From contig NZ_SHMH01000004.1 in assembly GCF_004283755.1 (NCBI RefSeq), positions 124,001-188,000 on the forward strand: a stretch of 64,000 nucleotides of DNA, in the 5' to 3' direction. The notes below the pieces were generated by a model. The model did not search any database. It was given only the letters and a program-made list of their open reading frames with translations, and was not told the origin of the DNA. Source of the stretch: Pseudoxanthomonas winnipegensis. GTDB taxonomy: Bacteria; Pseudomonadota; Gammaproteobacteria; Xanthomonadales; Xanthomonadaceae. The position numbers were made by a program, and so were the translations under genes. How positions within the stretch are numbered: position 1 is the first letter of the stretch; the number at the start of each line of letters is the position of its first letter. Shown here in pieces: positions 52,948-62,085 of the stretch.

Positions 52948-53043
52948 GCGACGCCGCGCTGCAATCGAATGTCGCACGAAGCGCACGTGAGCCTCACCGC
53001 GCGCTGGCTAGCCTCCAGGACCCCATGTTCGAAGGTCATCCCC

Positions 53044-54765
53044 ATGAGCAAGCGCGTTGCAGAGATCGTCGTCGAGACCCTGGAGGCGGCGGGCGTTCGG
53101 CATTGCTACGGCATCGTCGGCGACACCCTCAACCATGTCACCGACGCTATCCACCGCAGTTCGATCCAGTGGGTGCACATGCGCCACGAGGAGGCCGGCG
53201 CCTTCGCCGCCGGTGCCGACTCGCTGATCAGCGGCCAGCTGACCGCCTGCGCGGGCTCGTGCGGGCCGGGCAGCCTGCACTTCATCAACGGCGTGTTCGA
53301 GAGCAACCGCAACCGCGCACCGATGGTGCTGATCGCCAGCCAGATCGTCACGCCCGAGCTGGGCATGGAGTTTCCGCAGGAAGTGGACTTCAAGGCGGTC
53401 TACAGCAGCTGCAGCGTGTTCTGCGAACAGGTGCACAGCCCGGAGCAGGCGCGGCGCGTGGTCGCGCTGGCCTGCCAAGCGGCGATCAGCCGACGCGGCG
53501 TGGCGGTGGTGATCCTGCCGGCCGACATCAGCCAGGCACAGGTCAAGCACGACGTGTCCTTTGCCGTGCACCACGCCGCGCCGGTGCTGCGGCCCAACGA
53601 CGGCGAGCTGCAGCGCATGGCCGAGCTGCTCGACCGCGGTACCAAGATCGGCATCTACGCCGGCGCCGGCTGCGAGGGCGCGCACGATGCGCTGGTCGCG
53701 CTGGGCGCACGGCTCAAGGCGCCGATCGCGCACACCTCGCGCGCCAAGGACTTCGTCGAATACGACAACCCCTACAACATGGGCATGACCGGCATCTTCG
53801 GCATCGAGTCCGGTTATCACACGCTGATGGCCTGCGACACGCTGCTGCTGCTAGGCGCGGACTTCGCGTGGGGCCAGTTCTATCCGGACAAGGCCACGAT
53901 CGTGCAGGTGGATCGGGACGGCAGCCATCTGGGTCGGCGCCATCCGATCGATCTGGGCGTGGTCGGCGACATCGGCCCCACCCTGGAGGCGCTGCTGCCG
54001 CTGTTGACCCAGCGCGAGGACAGCGGCTTCCTGGACGAGTGCATCGCGCACCGCGACAAGGCCATGGCCAAGCGCGCCGAGGAGGAGCAGCCGGGCGAGG
54101 GCGAGCTCATCCATCCTCAGCACCTGACCGCGCTGCTGGACCGCTACGCCGATGACGATGCGCTGTTCACCGCCGACGGCGGCTCGCCGATGGTGTGGGT
54201 GCTGCGCCATATCCGCGTCAACGGCCGCCGCCGCACGCTGCCCAGCCTGCTGCACGGCACGATGGCCAATGCGATGCCGCAGGCGCTGGGCCTGCAGAAG
54301 GCCTTCCCGCAGCGGCAGGTGATCTCGCTGTCCGGCGATGGCGGGATCGCCATGCTGCTGGGCGATCTGCTCACCGCCATCCAGGAAGACCTGCCGATCA
54401 AGGTGGTGGTCTACAACAACAGCTCGCTCAACTTCGTCGAGCTGGAGCAGAAGGTCGAAGGCCTGCTGGACAACTACACCGATCTGAAGAACCCGGACTT
54501 CGGCCGGCTGGCCGAGGTGATCGGCTACTACGGCCGCACCGTGACCCGCAGCGCCGACCTGGAGCAGGCGGTGCGCGACTTCCTGGCCCATCCCGGCCCG
54601 GCGCTGCTGGACGTGCACACCAGCCCGACCGAGCTGGTTATGCCGCCGCAGATCGAGGCCGGGCAGGTGGCCGGCACCGCGCTGTATGCGGCCAAGGCCG
54701 TGCTGAGCGGGCGCCTGGGCGACGTCAAGGAACTGCTGACCACCAACTTCCTCAACAAGAAGTAG
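53044..54765 (+). CDS. poxB: Thiamine-diphosphate-dependent enzyme, PoxB-like pyruvate:quinone oxidoreductase
   Basis: 573 residues, the size of E. coli PoxB, which oxidises pyruvate to acetate and CO2 and passes electrons to ubiquinone at the membrane. The N-terminal TPP domain has the catalytic Glu in MRHEEAGAFAAGA, a central FAD-type domain follows (KIGIYAGAGCEGAHDALV), and the C-terminal TPP motif is SLSGDGGIAMLLGDLLTA with VVYNNSSLNFVELEQ. The last residues (LTTNFLNKK) resemble the PoxB membrane-binding tail only loosely. Acetolactate synthase is unlikely given these features. Stationary-phase control is known in E. coli but not shown here. Confidence 0.88.
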   Translation: MSKRVAEIVVETLEAAGVRHCYGIVGDTLNHVTDAIHRSSIQWVHMRHEEAGAFAAGADSLISGQLTACAGSCGPGSLHFINGVFESNRNRAPMVLIASQIVTPELGMEFPQEVDFKAVYSSCSVFCEQVHSPEQARRVVALACQAAISRRGVAVVILPADISQAQVKHDVSFAVHHAAPVLRPNDGELQRMAELLDRGTKIGIYAGAGCEGAHDALVALGARLKAPIAHTSRAKDFVEYDNPYNMGMTGIFGIESGYHTLMACDTLLLLGADFAWGQFYPDKATIVQVDRDGSHLGRRHPIDLGVVGDIGPTLEALLPLLTQREDSGFLDECIAHRDKAMAKRAEEEQPGEGELIHPQHLTALLDRYADDDALFTADGGSPMVWVLRHIRVNGRRRTLPSLLHGTMANAMPQALGLQKAFPQRQVISLSGDGGIAMLLGDLLTAIQEDLPIKVVVYNNSSLNFVELEQKVEGLLDNYTDLKNPDFGRLAEVIGYYGRTVTRSADLEQAVRDFLAHPGPALLDVHTSPTELVMPPQIEAGQVAGTALYAAKAVLSGRLGDVKELLTTNFLNKK

Positions 54766-54786
54766 TCGCCCCGCACGGGGCCGACC

Positions 54787-54910
54787 TGTAGAGCGGAGCT
54801 TGCTCCGCTGAGGCTTTCCCCACGAACCGAACGAAGAGCAGCGGAGCTTGCTCCGCTGGGGCCTTCCCCACGAACCGAACGAAGAGCAGCGGAGCAAGCT
54901 CCGCTCTACA
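54787..54910. repeat. GTAG-type REP cluster, copy 4, with internal 48-bp duplication
   Basis: It opens with TGTAG and the AGCGGAGC-TT-GCTCCGCT hairpin and closes with the inverted partner ending CTACA, as in the other copies. An extra middle hairpin is present, and the spacer CACGAACCGAACGAAGAGCA occurs twice (from 54821 and 54869), 48 bases apart. It fills most of the poxB-permease gap (54766-55042). Confidence 0.86.
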
Positions 54911-55042
54911 AGGAGGTCGCCACTTGGTCTGGTAGACAGTGGCTCCCACCGACTCGGGCAGGACGCTTTGTGCATGGCATCGCGCTGTCAGGGGCGCGCG
55001 GGCGTCGTACCATCGCGCGGTCCCCACGCTTGGCCCTCCCGC

Positions 55043-56635
55043 ATGTCCTCATCCGCTTCGCCGGCGCCGGTGCGCCCGCGCTGGTTCGTCGCCGGCGACC
55101 TCAACGGCTTCTTCGGCCTGGTCGTCGACAACCTGTCGATCCTGGGCTTTATCGCGATGGCGCTGGTGGGGATCTTCCAGTTCCCGGCCGAGGTGGTGTT
55201 CGGGCGCATGTTCCCCGGCACTGCGTTCGGCGTGCTGGTCGGCAACCTGGCCTATACGGTGATGGCGCGGCGGCTGGCGCAGCGCACCGGGCGCGAGGAC
55301 GTCACCGCCATGCCGCTGGGCCTGGACGCGCCGACCAGCATCGGCATGGCGCTGCTGGTGCTGGGCCCGGCCTTCGTCGGCTTCAAGAGCGGTGGCATGG
55401 CGCCGGACGCCGCGGCGATCGCCACCTGGCAGCTGGGCATGGGCGCGCTGGTGGTGATGGGGCTGTTCAAGCTGGTGCTGTCCTTCTTCGGCGAGGCGGT
55501 CACGCGCGCGCTGCCGCGTGCGGCGCTGCTGGGCTCGATCGCCGGCATCGCGCTGGTGCTGATGGGCCTGCTGCCGCTGCTGGAGACGCTCAAGTCGCCC
55601 GTGGTCGGCCTGCTCACCCTCGGCCTGCTGCTGTACGTGCTGATCGCCAAGGGGCGGCTGCCGATCCGCCTGCCCGGGGTGCTGGTGGCCTTCGTCGTCG
55701 GCACGGTGCTGTATTACGCGCTCGGTCTCGCGGGGCTGGGGGCGCCGGGCTTCCAGCTGCCGGCGCTGGTGGCGCCTCATATCGCGCTGCCGTGGCCGTC
55801 GCTGGGCTTCGTGCAGGGGCTCTCCTACGCGGTGCCGTATCTGCCGCTGCTGCTGCCGTTCGGCCTGTTGATGGTGGTCGGCGGCATCAACGTGTCCGAG
55901 AGCGCGCGCGCGGCGGGCGACGACTACCGCACCCGCGACATCCTGCTGGTCGAGGCCATCGCCACACTGGTGGCGGGCGTGTGCGGCGGCGTGGCGCAGA
56001 CCACCCCCTACATCGGCCAGCCGGCCTACAAGCACATGGGCGCGCGCAGCGGCTACACGCTGCTCACCGGCCTGTTCATCGGCATCGGCGGCATGCTGGG
56101 CATCGTCTCGATGCTGGTGCAGTGGCTGCCGCTGGCGGTGCTCTCGCCGATCATCGTGTACGTGGCCATCGACATCACCACCCAGGCCTTCCAGGCCACG
56201 CCGCAGCGGCATGCCGGCGCGATGGTGCTGGGCTTCCTGCCGTCGGTGGCCTATCTGCTGCTGATCAAGGCGCATGGCTGGATCGCGCCGGAGGCCTTCG
56301 CCGCGATGGCCAGCACGCTCGATGGCCACGGCCTGCCGGAGATGGCGGTGATCGCGGTGCTGGGCAACGGCTTCATCATCACCGCGATGCTGTGGACCGG
56401 CGCGGTGGTGGCGATGATCGACGGCGTGCTGCGGCGCGCGGCGGCGTTCTGGCTGGTGGCGGCGCTGTTCACGCTGTTCGGCGTGATCCACTCGGTGATC
56501 CCCAGCGGCGGCATCTATGTGCCGTGGCAGCTCGGGGACCTGGCCGCGACGATCTGCTGGCAGTTCACCGGCGCCTACCTGGCGTTGGCGGTGTTGATGG
56601 GCGTGCTGGCGCTGCAGCGGCGTCCGGCGCCCTGA
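55043..56635 (+). CDS. NCS2-type permease (xanthine/uracil-permease superfamily)
   Basis: 530 residues, about 12-14 transmembrane segments, inner membrane. It starts at ATG 55043; DLNGFFGLVVDNLSILGFIA begins the core. The mid-protein motif GGINVSESARAAGDDYRTRDI, followed by EAIATLVAGVCGGVAQTTPY, resembles the NCS2 substrate-binding helix region but is not the classical uracil or AzgA sequence. Substrate unknown; purines, pyrimidines or related compounds are typical of the superfamily. It stands alone between poxB and the hydrolase gene. Confidence 0.78.
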   Translation: MSSSASPAPVRPRWFVAGDLNGFFGLVVDNLSILGFIAMALVGIFQFPAEVVFGRMFPGTAFGVLVGNLAYTVMARRLAQRTGREDVTAMPLGLDAPTSIGMALLVLGPAFVGFKSGGMAPDAAAIATWQLGMGALVVMGLFKLVLSFFGEAVTRALPRAALLGSIAGIALVLMGLLPLLETLKSPVVGLLTLGLLLYVLIAKGRLPIRLPGVLVAFVVGTVLYYALGLAGLGAPGFQLPALVAPHIALPWPSLGFVQGLSYAVPYLPLLLPFGLLMVVGGINVSESARAAGDDYRTRDILLVEAIATLVAGVCGGVAQTTPYIGQPAYKHMGARSGYTLLTGLFIGIGGMLGIVSMLVQWLPLAVLSPIIVYVAIDITTQAFQATPQRHAGAMVLGFLPSVAYLLLIKAHGWIAPEAFAAMASTLDGHGLPEMAVIAVLGNGFIITAMLWTGAVVAMIDGVLRRAAAFWLVAALFTLFGVIHSVIPSGGIYVPWQLGDLAATICWQFTGAYLALAVLMGVLALQRRPAP

Positions 56636-56720
56636 AGGGAAGGGCACGGCGGCGGCCCTTGACGGGCGTTCGCGGCGCCTTCGACCATCGCCGCTTCTCC
56701 CCCCGTGCCGTGAGCTCCCG

Positions 56721-57665
56721 ATGACGCCCGCCTCCCTGATGGTCCGCTGCCTGCGGCGTGTGACCCTGCTGGCCCTGCTGTCCCTGGTCACCGCCACGAC
56801 CGCGCAGGCCGCGCCGCCGAACTCCGCGCCGTGGTGGACCGGCCTGCCGCCGATGAAGCACACCACGGTCTATGGCCAGACCCTCCGCTACTACGACGTG
56901 GGCAGCGGCCCGACCCTGGTGCTGCTGCACGGCCTGGGCAGCAACGCCGGCTTCGACTGGGGCGCGGTGATCCCCGAACTGGCCAAGCACTACCGCGTGC
57001 TGGCGCCGGATCAGCTCGGCTTCGGCCAGTCCGCCAAGCCGTCGATCGCCTATGGCGTGACCACCTGGGTGGACATGCTGGGCGGGTTCCTGCGCGACCG
57101 CGACGTGCAGGAGTTCTCCCTGGCCGGCGAATCGCTCGGCGGCTGGATCGCCGGCCTCTACACCGTGCGCGCCAGCCAGGCCGGCCTGCCCATGCCCACG
57201 CGCCTGATCCTGGTCGACGCCGGCGGCCACCCCTCGATGAAGCCCATCCCCGGCAAGTCCGGCGGCCCGGCCTCGTGGCCGCCGCTGTCCATCGCCGGCA
57301 CGCGCGAGGGTCTGGCGCGGTTCGTCTTCCACGACCCGAACAAGGTCACCGCGCAGATCGCCGAACAGGCCTTCGCCATGCGCCTGGCCGAGGGCAGCCA
57401 GTACACCCAGGACAGCTTCCGCCAGGGCCTGGGCGCCGATGCCAGCGTGTTCCTCGACCAGGCCGCGCTGGCGCGGCTCGACCTGCCGGTGCTGGTGGTC
57501 TGGGGCGCGCAGGATCGGCTGGTGCCTCCGGCCAACGGCAAGGACTTCGCCGCCTGGATTCCGCATGCGCGCCTGGTGACGATCGATCAGGCCGGCCACG
57601 CGCCGGCGGTCGAACAGCCGCAGCGCTTCCTCGAAGCGGCCCTGCCGTTCCTGCAAGGGCGTTGA
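56721..57665 (+). CDS. Exported alpha/beta-fold hydrolase
   Basis: 314 residues. An N-terminal signal peptide (VTLLALLSLVTATTAQAA) places it in the periplasm or outside. The oxyanion region LLHGLGSNAGFDWG, the nucleophile elbow GESLGG (Ser138), the acid in WGAQDRLVPP and the base in DQAGHAPAVEQP complete the catalytic triad of esterases and haloalkane-dehalogenase-like enzymes. Substrate unknown. It is upstream of the oxidoreductase operon with 158 bases between them; a shared role is possible but not shown. Confidence 0.88.
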   Translation: MTPASLMVRCLRRVTLLALLSLVTATTAQAAPPNSAPWWTGLPPMKHTTVYGQTLRYYDVGSGPTLVLLHGLGSNAGFDWGAVIPELAKHYRVLAPDQLGFGQSAKPSIAYGVTTWVDMLGGFLRDRDVQEFSLAGESLGGWIAGLYTVRASQAGLPMPTRLILVDAGGHPSMKPIPGKSGGPASWPPLSIAGTREGLARFVFHDPNKVTAQIAEQAFAMRLAEGSQYTQDSFRQGLGADASVFLDQAALARLDLPVLVVWGAQDRLVPPANGKDFAAWIPHARLVTIDQAGHAPAVEQPQRFLEAALPFLQGR

Positions 57666-57823
57666 GCTTCGACAGCCCGGCACTCCTGCCGGGCGGCGTG
57701 GGCCGATCCTGACCCGCTCCCACTTCAAGCGGAAGCAGGCTTACACTCCACCCGCTACGGCAGCCGCCGCCACCGTAGCGACCCGGAAGAGGACTGGCGG
57801 CCGTCTTCATTGCGGGATCGGCG

Positions 57824-59155
57824 ATGTTGAAGCGACTTGCCCTGGGTGTGCTGGGACTGCTGGTCCTGGCGGTGGTCGGCCTCTGGCTGCTGGCCTGGCG
57901 ACCTTCCATCGACCCCATCGCGCCGCCGGCCGCGGCCAGCTTCCCGGCCGAGCTGGTACAGCGTGGCCAGGTGCTCGCCGGCGCCGGCTACTGCGCCACC
58001 TGCCATACCGCCAAGGGCGGCGCGCCGTACGCGGGCAACTACGCGATGGAGACCGCGTTCGGCACGCTCTACTCCAGCAACATCACGCCCGATCCGGACA
58101 CCGGCATCGGGCGCTGGTCGCAGGCGGCCTTCGTGCGGGCCATGCGCCAGGGCGTGGCGCGGGATGGGGCGCAGCTGTTCCCGGCCTTCCCCTACCAGCA
58201 TTTCGAACTGGTCAGCGACGAGGACCTGCATGCGCTGTATGCCTTCCTGATGACCCGCCCGCCGGTGCACCAGGAGAAGCGCGAGAACGAGCTGCCCTTC
58301 CCCTTGAACTGGCGCGCGCTGCAGGCCGGCTGGAAGCTGCTGTTCTTCCGCCACGGCCAGTACGGCCCGGTCACCGGCAAGGACGCGCAGTGGAATCGCG
58401 GCGCCTATCTGGCCGAGGGGCTGGCGCATTGTTCGGCCTGCCACAGCCCGCGCAACGCGCTGGGTGCGGAGAAGACCGGCGCTGCGCGTTACGACGGCGC
58501 GCGCATCGACGGCTGGTACGCACCGCCGCTCAACGCGACCAACCGCGCGCCGGTGCCCTGGACGCAGGACGAGCTGTACACCTACCTGCGCACCGGCGCC
58601 ACCGCGCTGCACGGCAGCGCCGCCGGGCCGATGTCGCCGGTCGTGCATCACGGGCTGTCGGCGCTGTCCGACGAGGACGTGCAGGCCATCGCCGCCTACT
58701 ATGCCGAGCGCTTCGGCACCCGCGGCCAGGCCGCCGCACCGTCCGCCGCGGTGCTGGAGAAGACCATGGCCGGCGACGCGCTCAGCCCCGCGCACCAGCT
58801 GGATCAGGCCGCCAACCTGTACAACGCCGCCTGCGCCTCGTGCCACTACAACACCGCGCCCCATCCGCAGCTGGCGCGGCCCGAGCTGGGCCTCAACAAC
58901 GCGCTCACCGCCGACGAGCCCGACACCTTGATCCAGGTGCTGCTGCATGGCATCGGCACGCAGGAGGGGCAGGCCGGCGTGCTGATGCCCGGTTTCGCGC
59001 ACAGCTTCAGCGACGCGCAGATCGTCGCGCTGGCGGCGTGGCTGCGCCGCACCCGCACCGACCGCCCGCCGTGGCCGGACCTGGAGCAGCGCGTCGCCGA
59101 ACTGCATGCCAAGACACCGCCCGGCCCGCAGGCCGGCACCACCGGAGACCAGTGA
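57824..59155 (+). CDS. Triheme cytochrome c subunit of a periplasmic oxidoreductase
   Basis: 443 residues with an N-terminal membrane anchor or signal (LALGVLGLLVLAVVGLWLLA) and three CxxCH heme sites: C57-ATC-H61, C203-SAC-H207 and C337-ASC-H341. The size and spacing match the cytochrome c subunits of alcohol and aldehyde dehydrogenases of acetic acid bacteria and Pseudomonas. It would take electrons from the [2Fe-2S] subunit and deliver them to the respiratory chain. The next gene starts 1 base after its stop. Confidence 0.93.
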   Translation: MLKRLALGVLGLLVLAVVGLWLLAWRPSIDPIAPPAAASFPAELVQRGQVLAGAGYCATCHTAKGGAPYAGNYAMETAFGTLYSSNITPDPDTGIGRWSQAAFVRAMRQGVARDGAQLFPAFPYQHFELVSDEDLHALYAFLMTRPPVHQEKRENELPFPLNWRALQAGWKLLFFRHGQYGPVTGKDAQWNRGAYLAEGLAHCSACHSPRNALGAEKTGAARYDGARIDGWYAPPLNATNRAPVPWTQDELYTYLRTGATALHGSAAGPMSPVVHHGLSALSDEDVQAIAAYYAERFGTRGQAAAPSAAVLEKTMAGDALSPAHQLDQAANLYNAACASCHYNTAPHPQLARPELGLNNALTADEPDTLIQVLLHGIGTQEGQAGVLMPGFAHSFSDAQIVALAAWLRRTRTDRPPWPDLEQRVAELHAKTPPGPQAGTTGDQ

Positions 59156-59156
59156 G

Positions 59157-59657
59157 ATGACCCAGCTCTTCGTCAACGGTGCGCCGGTCGAAGTGGATGC
59201 CCAGGACGACACCCCGCTGCTGTGGGTGATCCGCGATCAGCTTCATTTGACTGGTGCCAAGTTCGGCTGCGGCATCGGCATGTGCGGGGCCTGCACGGTG
59301 CACGTCAACGGCCGCGCCATCCGCTCGTGCATCACCCCGGTCGGCGCGGTCGCCGGGCAGCAGGTGACCACCATCGAGGGCCTGTCCCCGGATGGCCAGC
59401 ACGTGCTGCAGCAGGCCTGGGTGGAGGCGCAGGCACCGCAGTGCGGCTACTGCCAGCCCGGCCAGATCATGCAGGCCGCGACCCTGCTGGCCGACTTCCC
59501 CGATCCCACCGACGCGCAGATCAACGCGGTGATGGGCGGCAGCCTGTGCCGGTGCATGGCCTATGTGCGCATCCGCAAGGCGATCAAGCTGGCCGCCGGC
59601 CAGCTGCAGGCCGCGCAGGCCCAGACCGCTCCCGCCAGCGAGGCCGGCCATGAATGA
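59157..59657 (+). CDS. [2Fe-2S] small subunit of a molybdenum hydroxylase (IorA-like)
   Basis: 166 residues. The plant-type ferredoxin cluster has C38, C43, C46 and C58 (GCGIGMCGACTVHVNG); the second cluster has C96, C99, C131 and C133 (CGYCQPGQ, CRCM). This is the small subunit of the xanthine-oxidase family in the form paired with IorB-like large subunits, which lack an FAD subunit. It overlaps the large-subunit gene by 8 bases, so assembly is surely coupled. Its own signal peptide is absent; export probably relies on the Tat signal of its partner. Confidence 0.95.
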   Translation: MTQLFVNGAPVEVDAQDDTPLLWVIRDQLHLTGAKFGCGIGMCGACTVHVNGRAIRSCITPVGAVAGQQVTTIEGLSPDGQHVLQQAWVEAQAPQCGYCQPGQIMQAATLLADFPDPTDAQINAVMGGSLCRCMAYVRIRKAIKLAAGQLQAAQAQTAPASEAGHE

Positions 59658-61947
59658 GATGACCCCGCCGCGCGGGCTGCGCCTGAGCCGCCGCAGCTTC
59701 CTGATCGGCGCGGCCGGCACCGGCTTTGTCATGGCCTTCGCGCGCGCCGCGGTGTTCCTGCCCGAGCAGGCGCAGCAGGTGGTCGCCGAAGGCGGCTACG
59801 ACCCGGACCTGTGGTTCCACCTGGCGCCCGACGGCACGGTGACGGTGCATGTGATCCGCGCCGAGATGGGGCAGCACGTGGGCACCGCGCTGGCCCGCAT
59901 TCTGGCCGACGAGCTGGAGGCGGACTGGGCCAAGGTCCAGGTCGAGCATGTGGACAGCGATCCCAAGTGGGGGATGATGGTCACCGGCGGCAGCTGGTCG
60001 GTGTGGCAGAGCTTCCCGCAGCTCAGCCAGGCCGGCGCGGCCGGGCGCATCACGCTGATCGAGGAGGCGTCCAAGCTGCTGCACGTGCCCGTCGCGCAGC
60101 TGAGCGCACGCAACAGCGTGGTCAGCGGTGGCGGACGATCGATCGGCTATGCCGAGATCGTCCAGCGCGGCGACCTGCGGCGCAGCTGGAGCGCCGAGGC
60201 GCTCAAGGCCCTGCCGATCAAGCCGCCGGACCAGCGCCGGCTGGTCGGTGTGGACACCCGGGCGCTGGACATCCCCGGCAAGACCGACGGCAAGGGGGTG
60301 TACGGAATCGATGCCCGGATCGAGGGCATGGTCCATGCCGCGCCGGTCGTGCCGCCCACGCGCAACGGCTCCAAGGTCGCCTCGGTGGACGATGCAGCCG
60401 CCAAGCAGCTCAAGGGCTACCAGGGCCATCTGGTCCTGGACGACCCCTCGGGCACGGTGCCCGGCTGGGTGCTGGCGGTGGCCGATTCCACCTGGACCGC
60501 TTTCCAGGCGGCGGCGCTGTTGAAGGTGCAGTGGACCAGCGACGACACCGCCAAGGTGTCCGAGCAGGATCTGCAGGCCCATGCCGCCCGCCTGATCGAC
60601 GATGCCAAGGCCGGCGCGCGGGTCGTGGAAGGGCCGGTCGAGGACGCCTTCGCCAAGGCCGCGCGGACGATCCAGGCCGACTACACCACCGCCAGCGTGC
60701 TGCACTTCCAGCTCGAACCGCTCAATGCCACGGCGTTGCTCAAGGACGGCGTGTGGGAGATCCACACCGGCAATCAGTGGCAGTCGCTGATCCTGCCCAC
60801 CCTGGCCAAGGCGCTGGGCGTGGGCGAGGACAAGGTGGTCCTGCGCACCTATCTGCTGGGCGGCGGCTTCGGCCGTCGTCTCAACGGCGACTACGCGGTG
60901 CCCGCGGCGCTGGCGGCCAAGGCGCTGGGCAAGCCGGTCAAGCTGACCTTCGCCCGGCCCGACGATGCGCGCTTCGATTCGTTCCGCTCGCCTTCGCTGC
61001 AGCGCCTGCGCATGGGCTTCGATGCGCAGGGCAAGGTGCTGGCGATGCAGCACGATGCCTGCGCCGGCTGGCCGACCCAGGTGATGGCGCCGGCGCTGAT
61101 GCCCAAGGCCAAGAACGGTGTGGCCTACGATCCGTTCGCCATCTCCGGGGCCGACCACTGGTACACGGTCGGCGCGCACCGGGTGCGGGCGATCACCAAC
61201 GATCTGGCCAATCGCGCCTTCCGCCCTGGCTGGCTGCGGTCGGTCGGACCGGGCTGGACCAACTGGGCGCTGGAGAGCTTCATGGACGAGGCGGCGCACG
61301 CGCTGGGCACCGATCCGCTGCAGTTCCGCCTGGGCCTGCTCGACGGCGCCGGCGACAACGCCGGCAGCGCGCCCAACGCGGTCGGCGGCGCCAGCCGCCA
61401 GGCCGGCGTGCTGCGTCACCTGGCCGGCCTCTGCGGCTGGGGACAGGCCTTGCCGGCCGACACCGGGCTGGGCCTGGCCACCTCGTTCGGCCAGGAGCGC
61501 GACATGCCCACCTGGGTGGCCTGCGCGGCGCGGGTCCACGTTGATCGCGCCAGCGGCGAGGTCAAGGTGGAGAAGCTGTGGGTGGTGACCGACTGCGGCA
61601 CCGTGGTCCATCCCGACGGCGCGCTCGCCCAGACCGAGGGCGCCTGCCTGTGGGGCCTGAGCATGGCGCTGTACGAGGGCACGACCTTCGAGCATGGCCA
61701 GGTGCGCGACCACAACCTCAATGCCTACACGCCGCTGCGCATGGCCGACGTGCCGGAGCTGCAGATCGAGTTCGTCGCCAGCACCCAGGCCGCCGTCGGC
61801 CTGGGCGAGCCAGCCACCACGGTGGTGGCGCCGGCGATCGGCAACGCCATCTTCCGTGCGGTCGGCGCGCGGGTGCGCCATCTGCCGATCACGCCGGCGC
61901 AGGTGCTGGCGGCGCTGCCGGCGGCCCAGGCCAAGGCGCCGGCCTGA
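59650..61947 (+). CDS. Molybdopterin-binding large subunit (IorB/aldehyde-oxidase-like), Tat-exported
   Basis: 765 residues. The Tat signal LRLSRRSFLIGAAG (Arg14-Arg15) predicts export folded with its cofactor. The body is the xanthine-dehydrogenase-family molybdopterin fold: AEMGQHVGTALARILADELE, GGSWSVWQSFPQLSQAGAA, LLGGGFGRRLNGDYAV, and the likely catalytic Glu720 in VGLGEPATT. Such IorAB enzymes oxidise N-heterocycles or aldehydes; the substrate here is unknown. It follows the cytochrome c and [2Fe-2S] genes as one operon. No XdhC-type maturation gene lies in the window. Confidence 0.93.
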   Translation: MNEMTPPRGLRLSRRSFLIGAAGTGFVMAFARAAVFLPEQAQQVVAEGGYDPDLWFHLAPDGTVTVHVIRAEMGQHVGTALARILADELEADWAKVQVEHVDSDPKWGMMVTGGSWSVWQSFPQLSQAGAAGRITLIEEASKLLHVPVAQLSARNSVVSGGGRSIGYAEIVQRGDLRRSWSAEALKALPIKPPDQRRLVGVDTRALDIPGKTDGKGVYGIDARIEGMVHAAPVVPPTRNGSKVASVDDAAAKQLKGYQGHLVLDDPSGTVPGWVLAVADSTWTAFQAAALLKVQWTSDDTAKVSEQDLQAHAARLIDDAKAGARVVEGPVEDAFAKAARTIQADYTTASVLHFQLEPLNATALLKDGVWEIHTGNQWQSLILPTLAKALGVGEDKVVLRTYLLGGGFGRRLNGDYAVPAALAAKALGKPVKLTFARPDDARFDSFRSPSLQRLRMGFDAQGKVLAMQHDACAGWPTQVMAPALMPKAKNGVAYDPFAISGADHWYTVGAHRVRAITNDLANRAFRPGWLRSVGPGWTNWALESFMDEAAHALGTDPLQFRLGLLDGAGDNAGSAPNAVGGASRQAGVLRHLAGLCGWGQALPADTGLGLATSFGQERDMPTWVACAARVHVDRASGEVKVEKLWVVTDCGTVVHPDGALAQTEGACLWGLSMALYEGTTFEHGQVRDHNLNAYTPLRMADVPELQIEFVASTQAAVGLGEPATTVVAPAIGNAIFRAVGARVRHLPITPAQVLAALPAAQAKAPA

Positions 61948-62085
61948 CCTGGCGCCTGCCGCGGGACAGGCCATCGCGGCAGGCCTGGACCTGACTCGTG
62001 GCCAAGCGGCGGATGCCGATGGGGAACCGCTTCCGCAGGCAGGCGGTCACACCGGTCTCCCTTCGCAACAGAGGCGTCGCGCCTG

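Noticed and set aside
59584..61974. Long minus-strand open frame opposite the molybdopterin subunit
   Set aside because: No recognisable domain, and it runs through the well-conserved sense gene.
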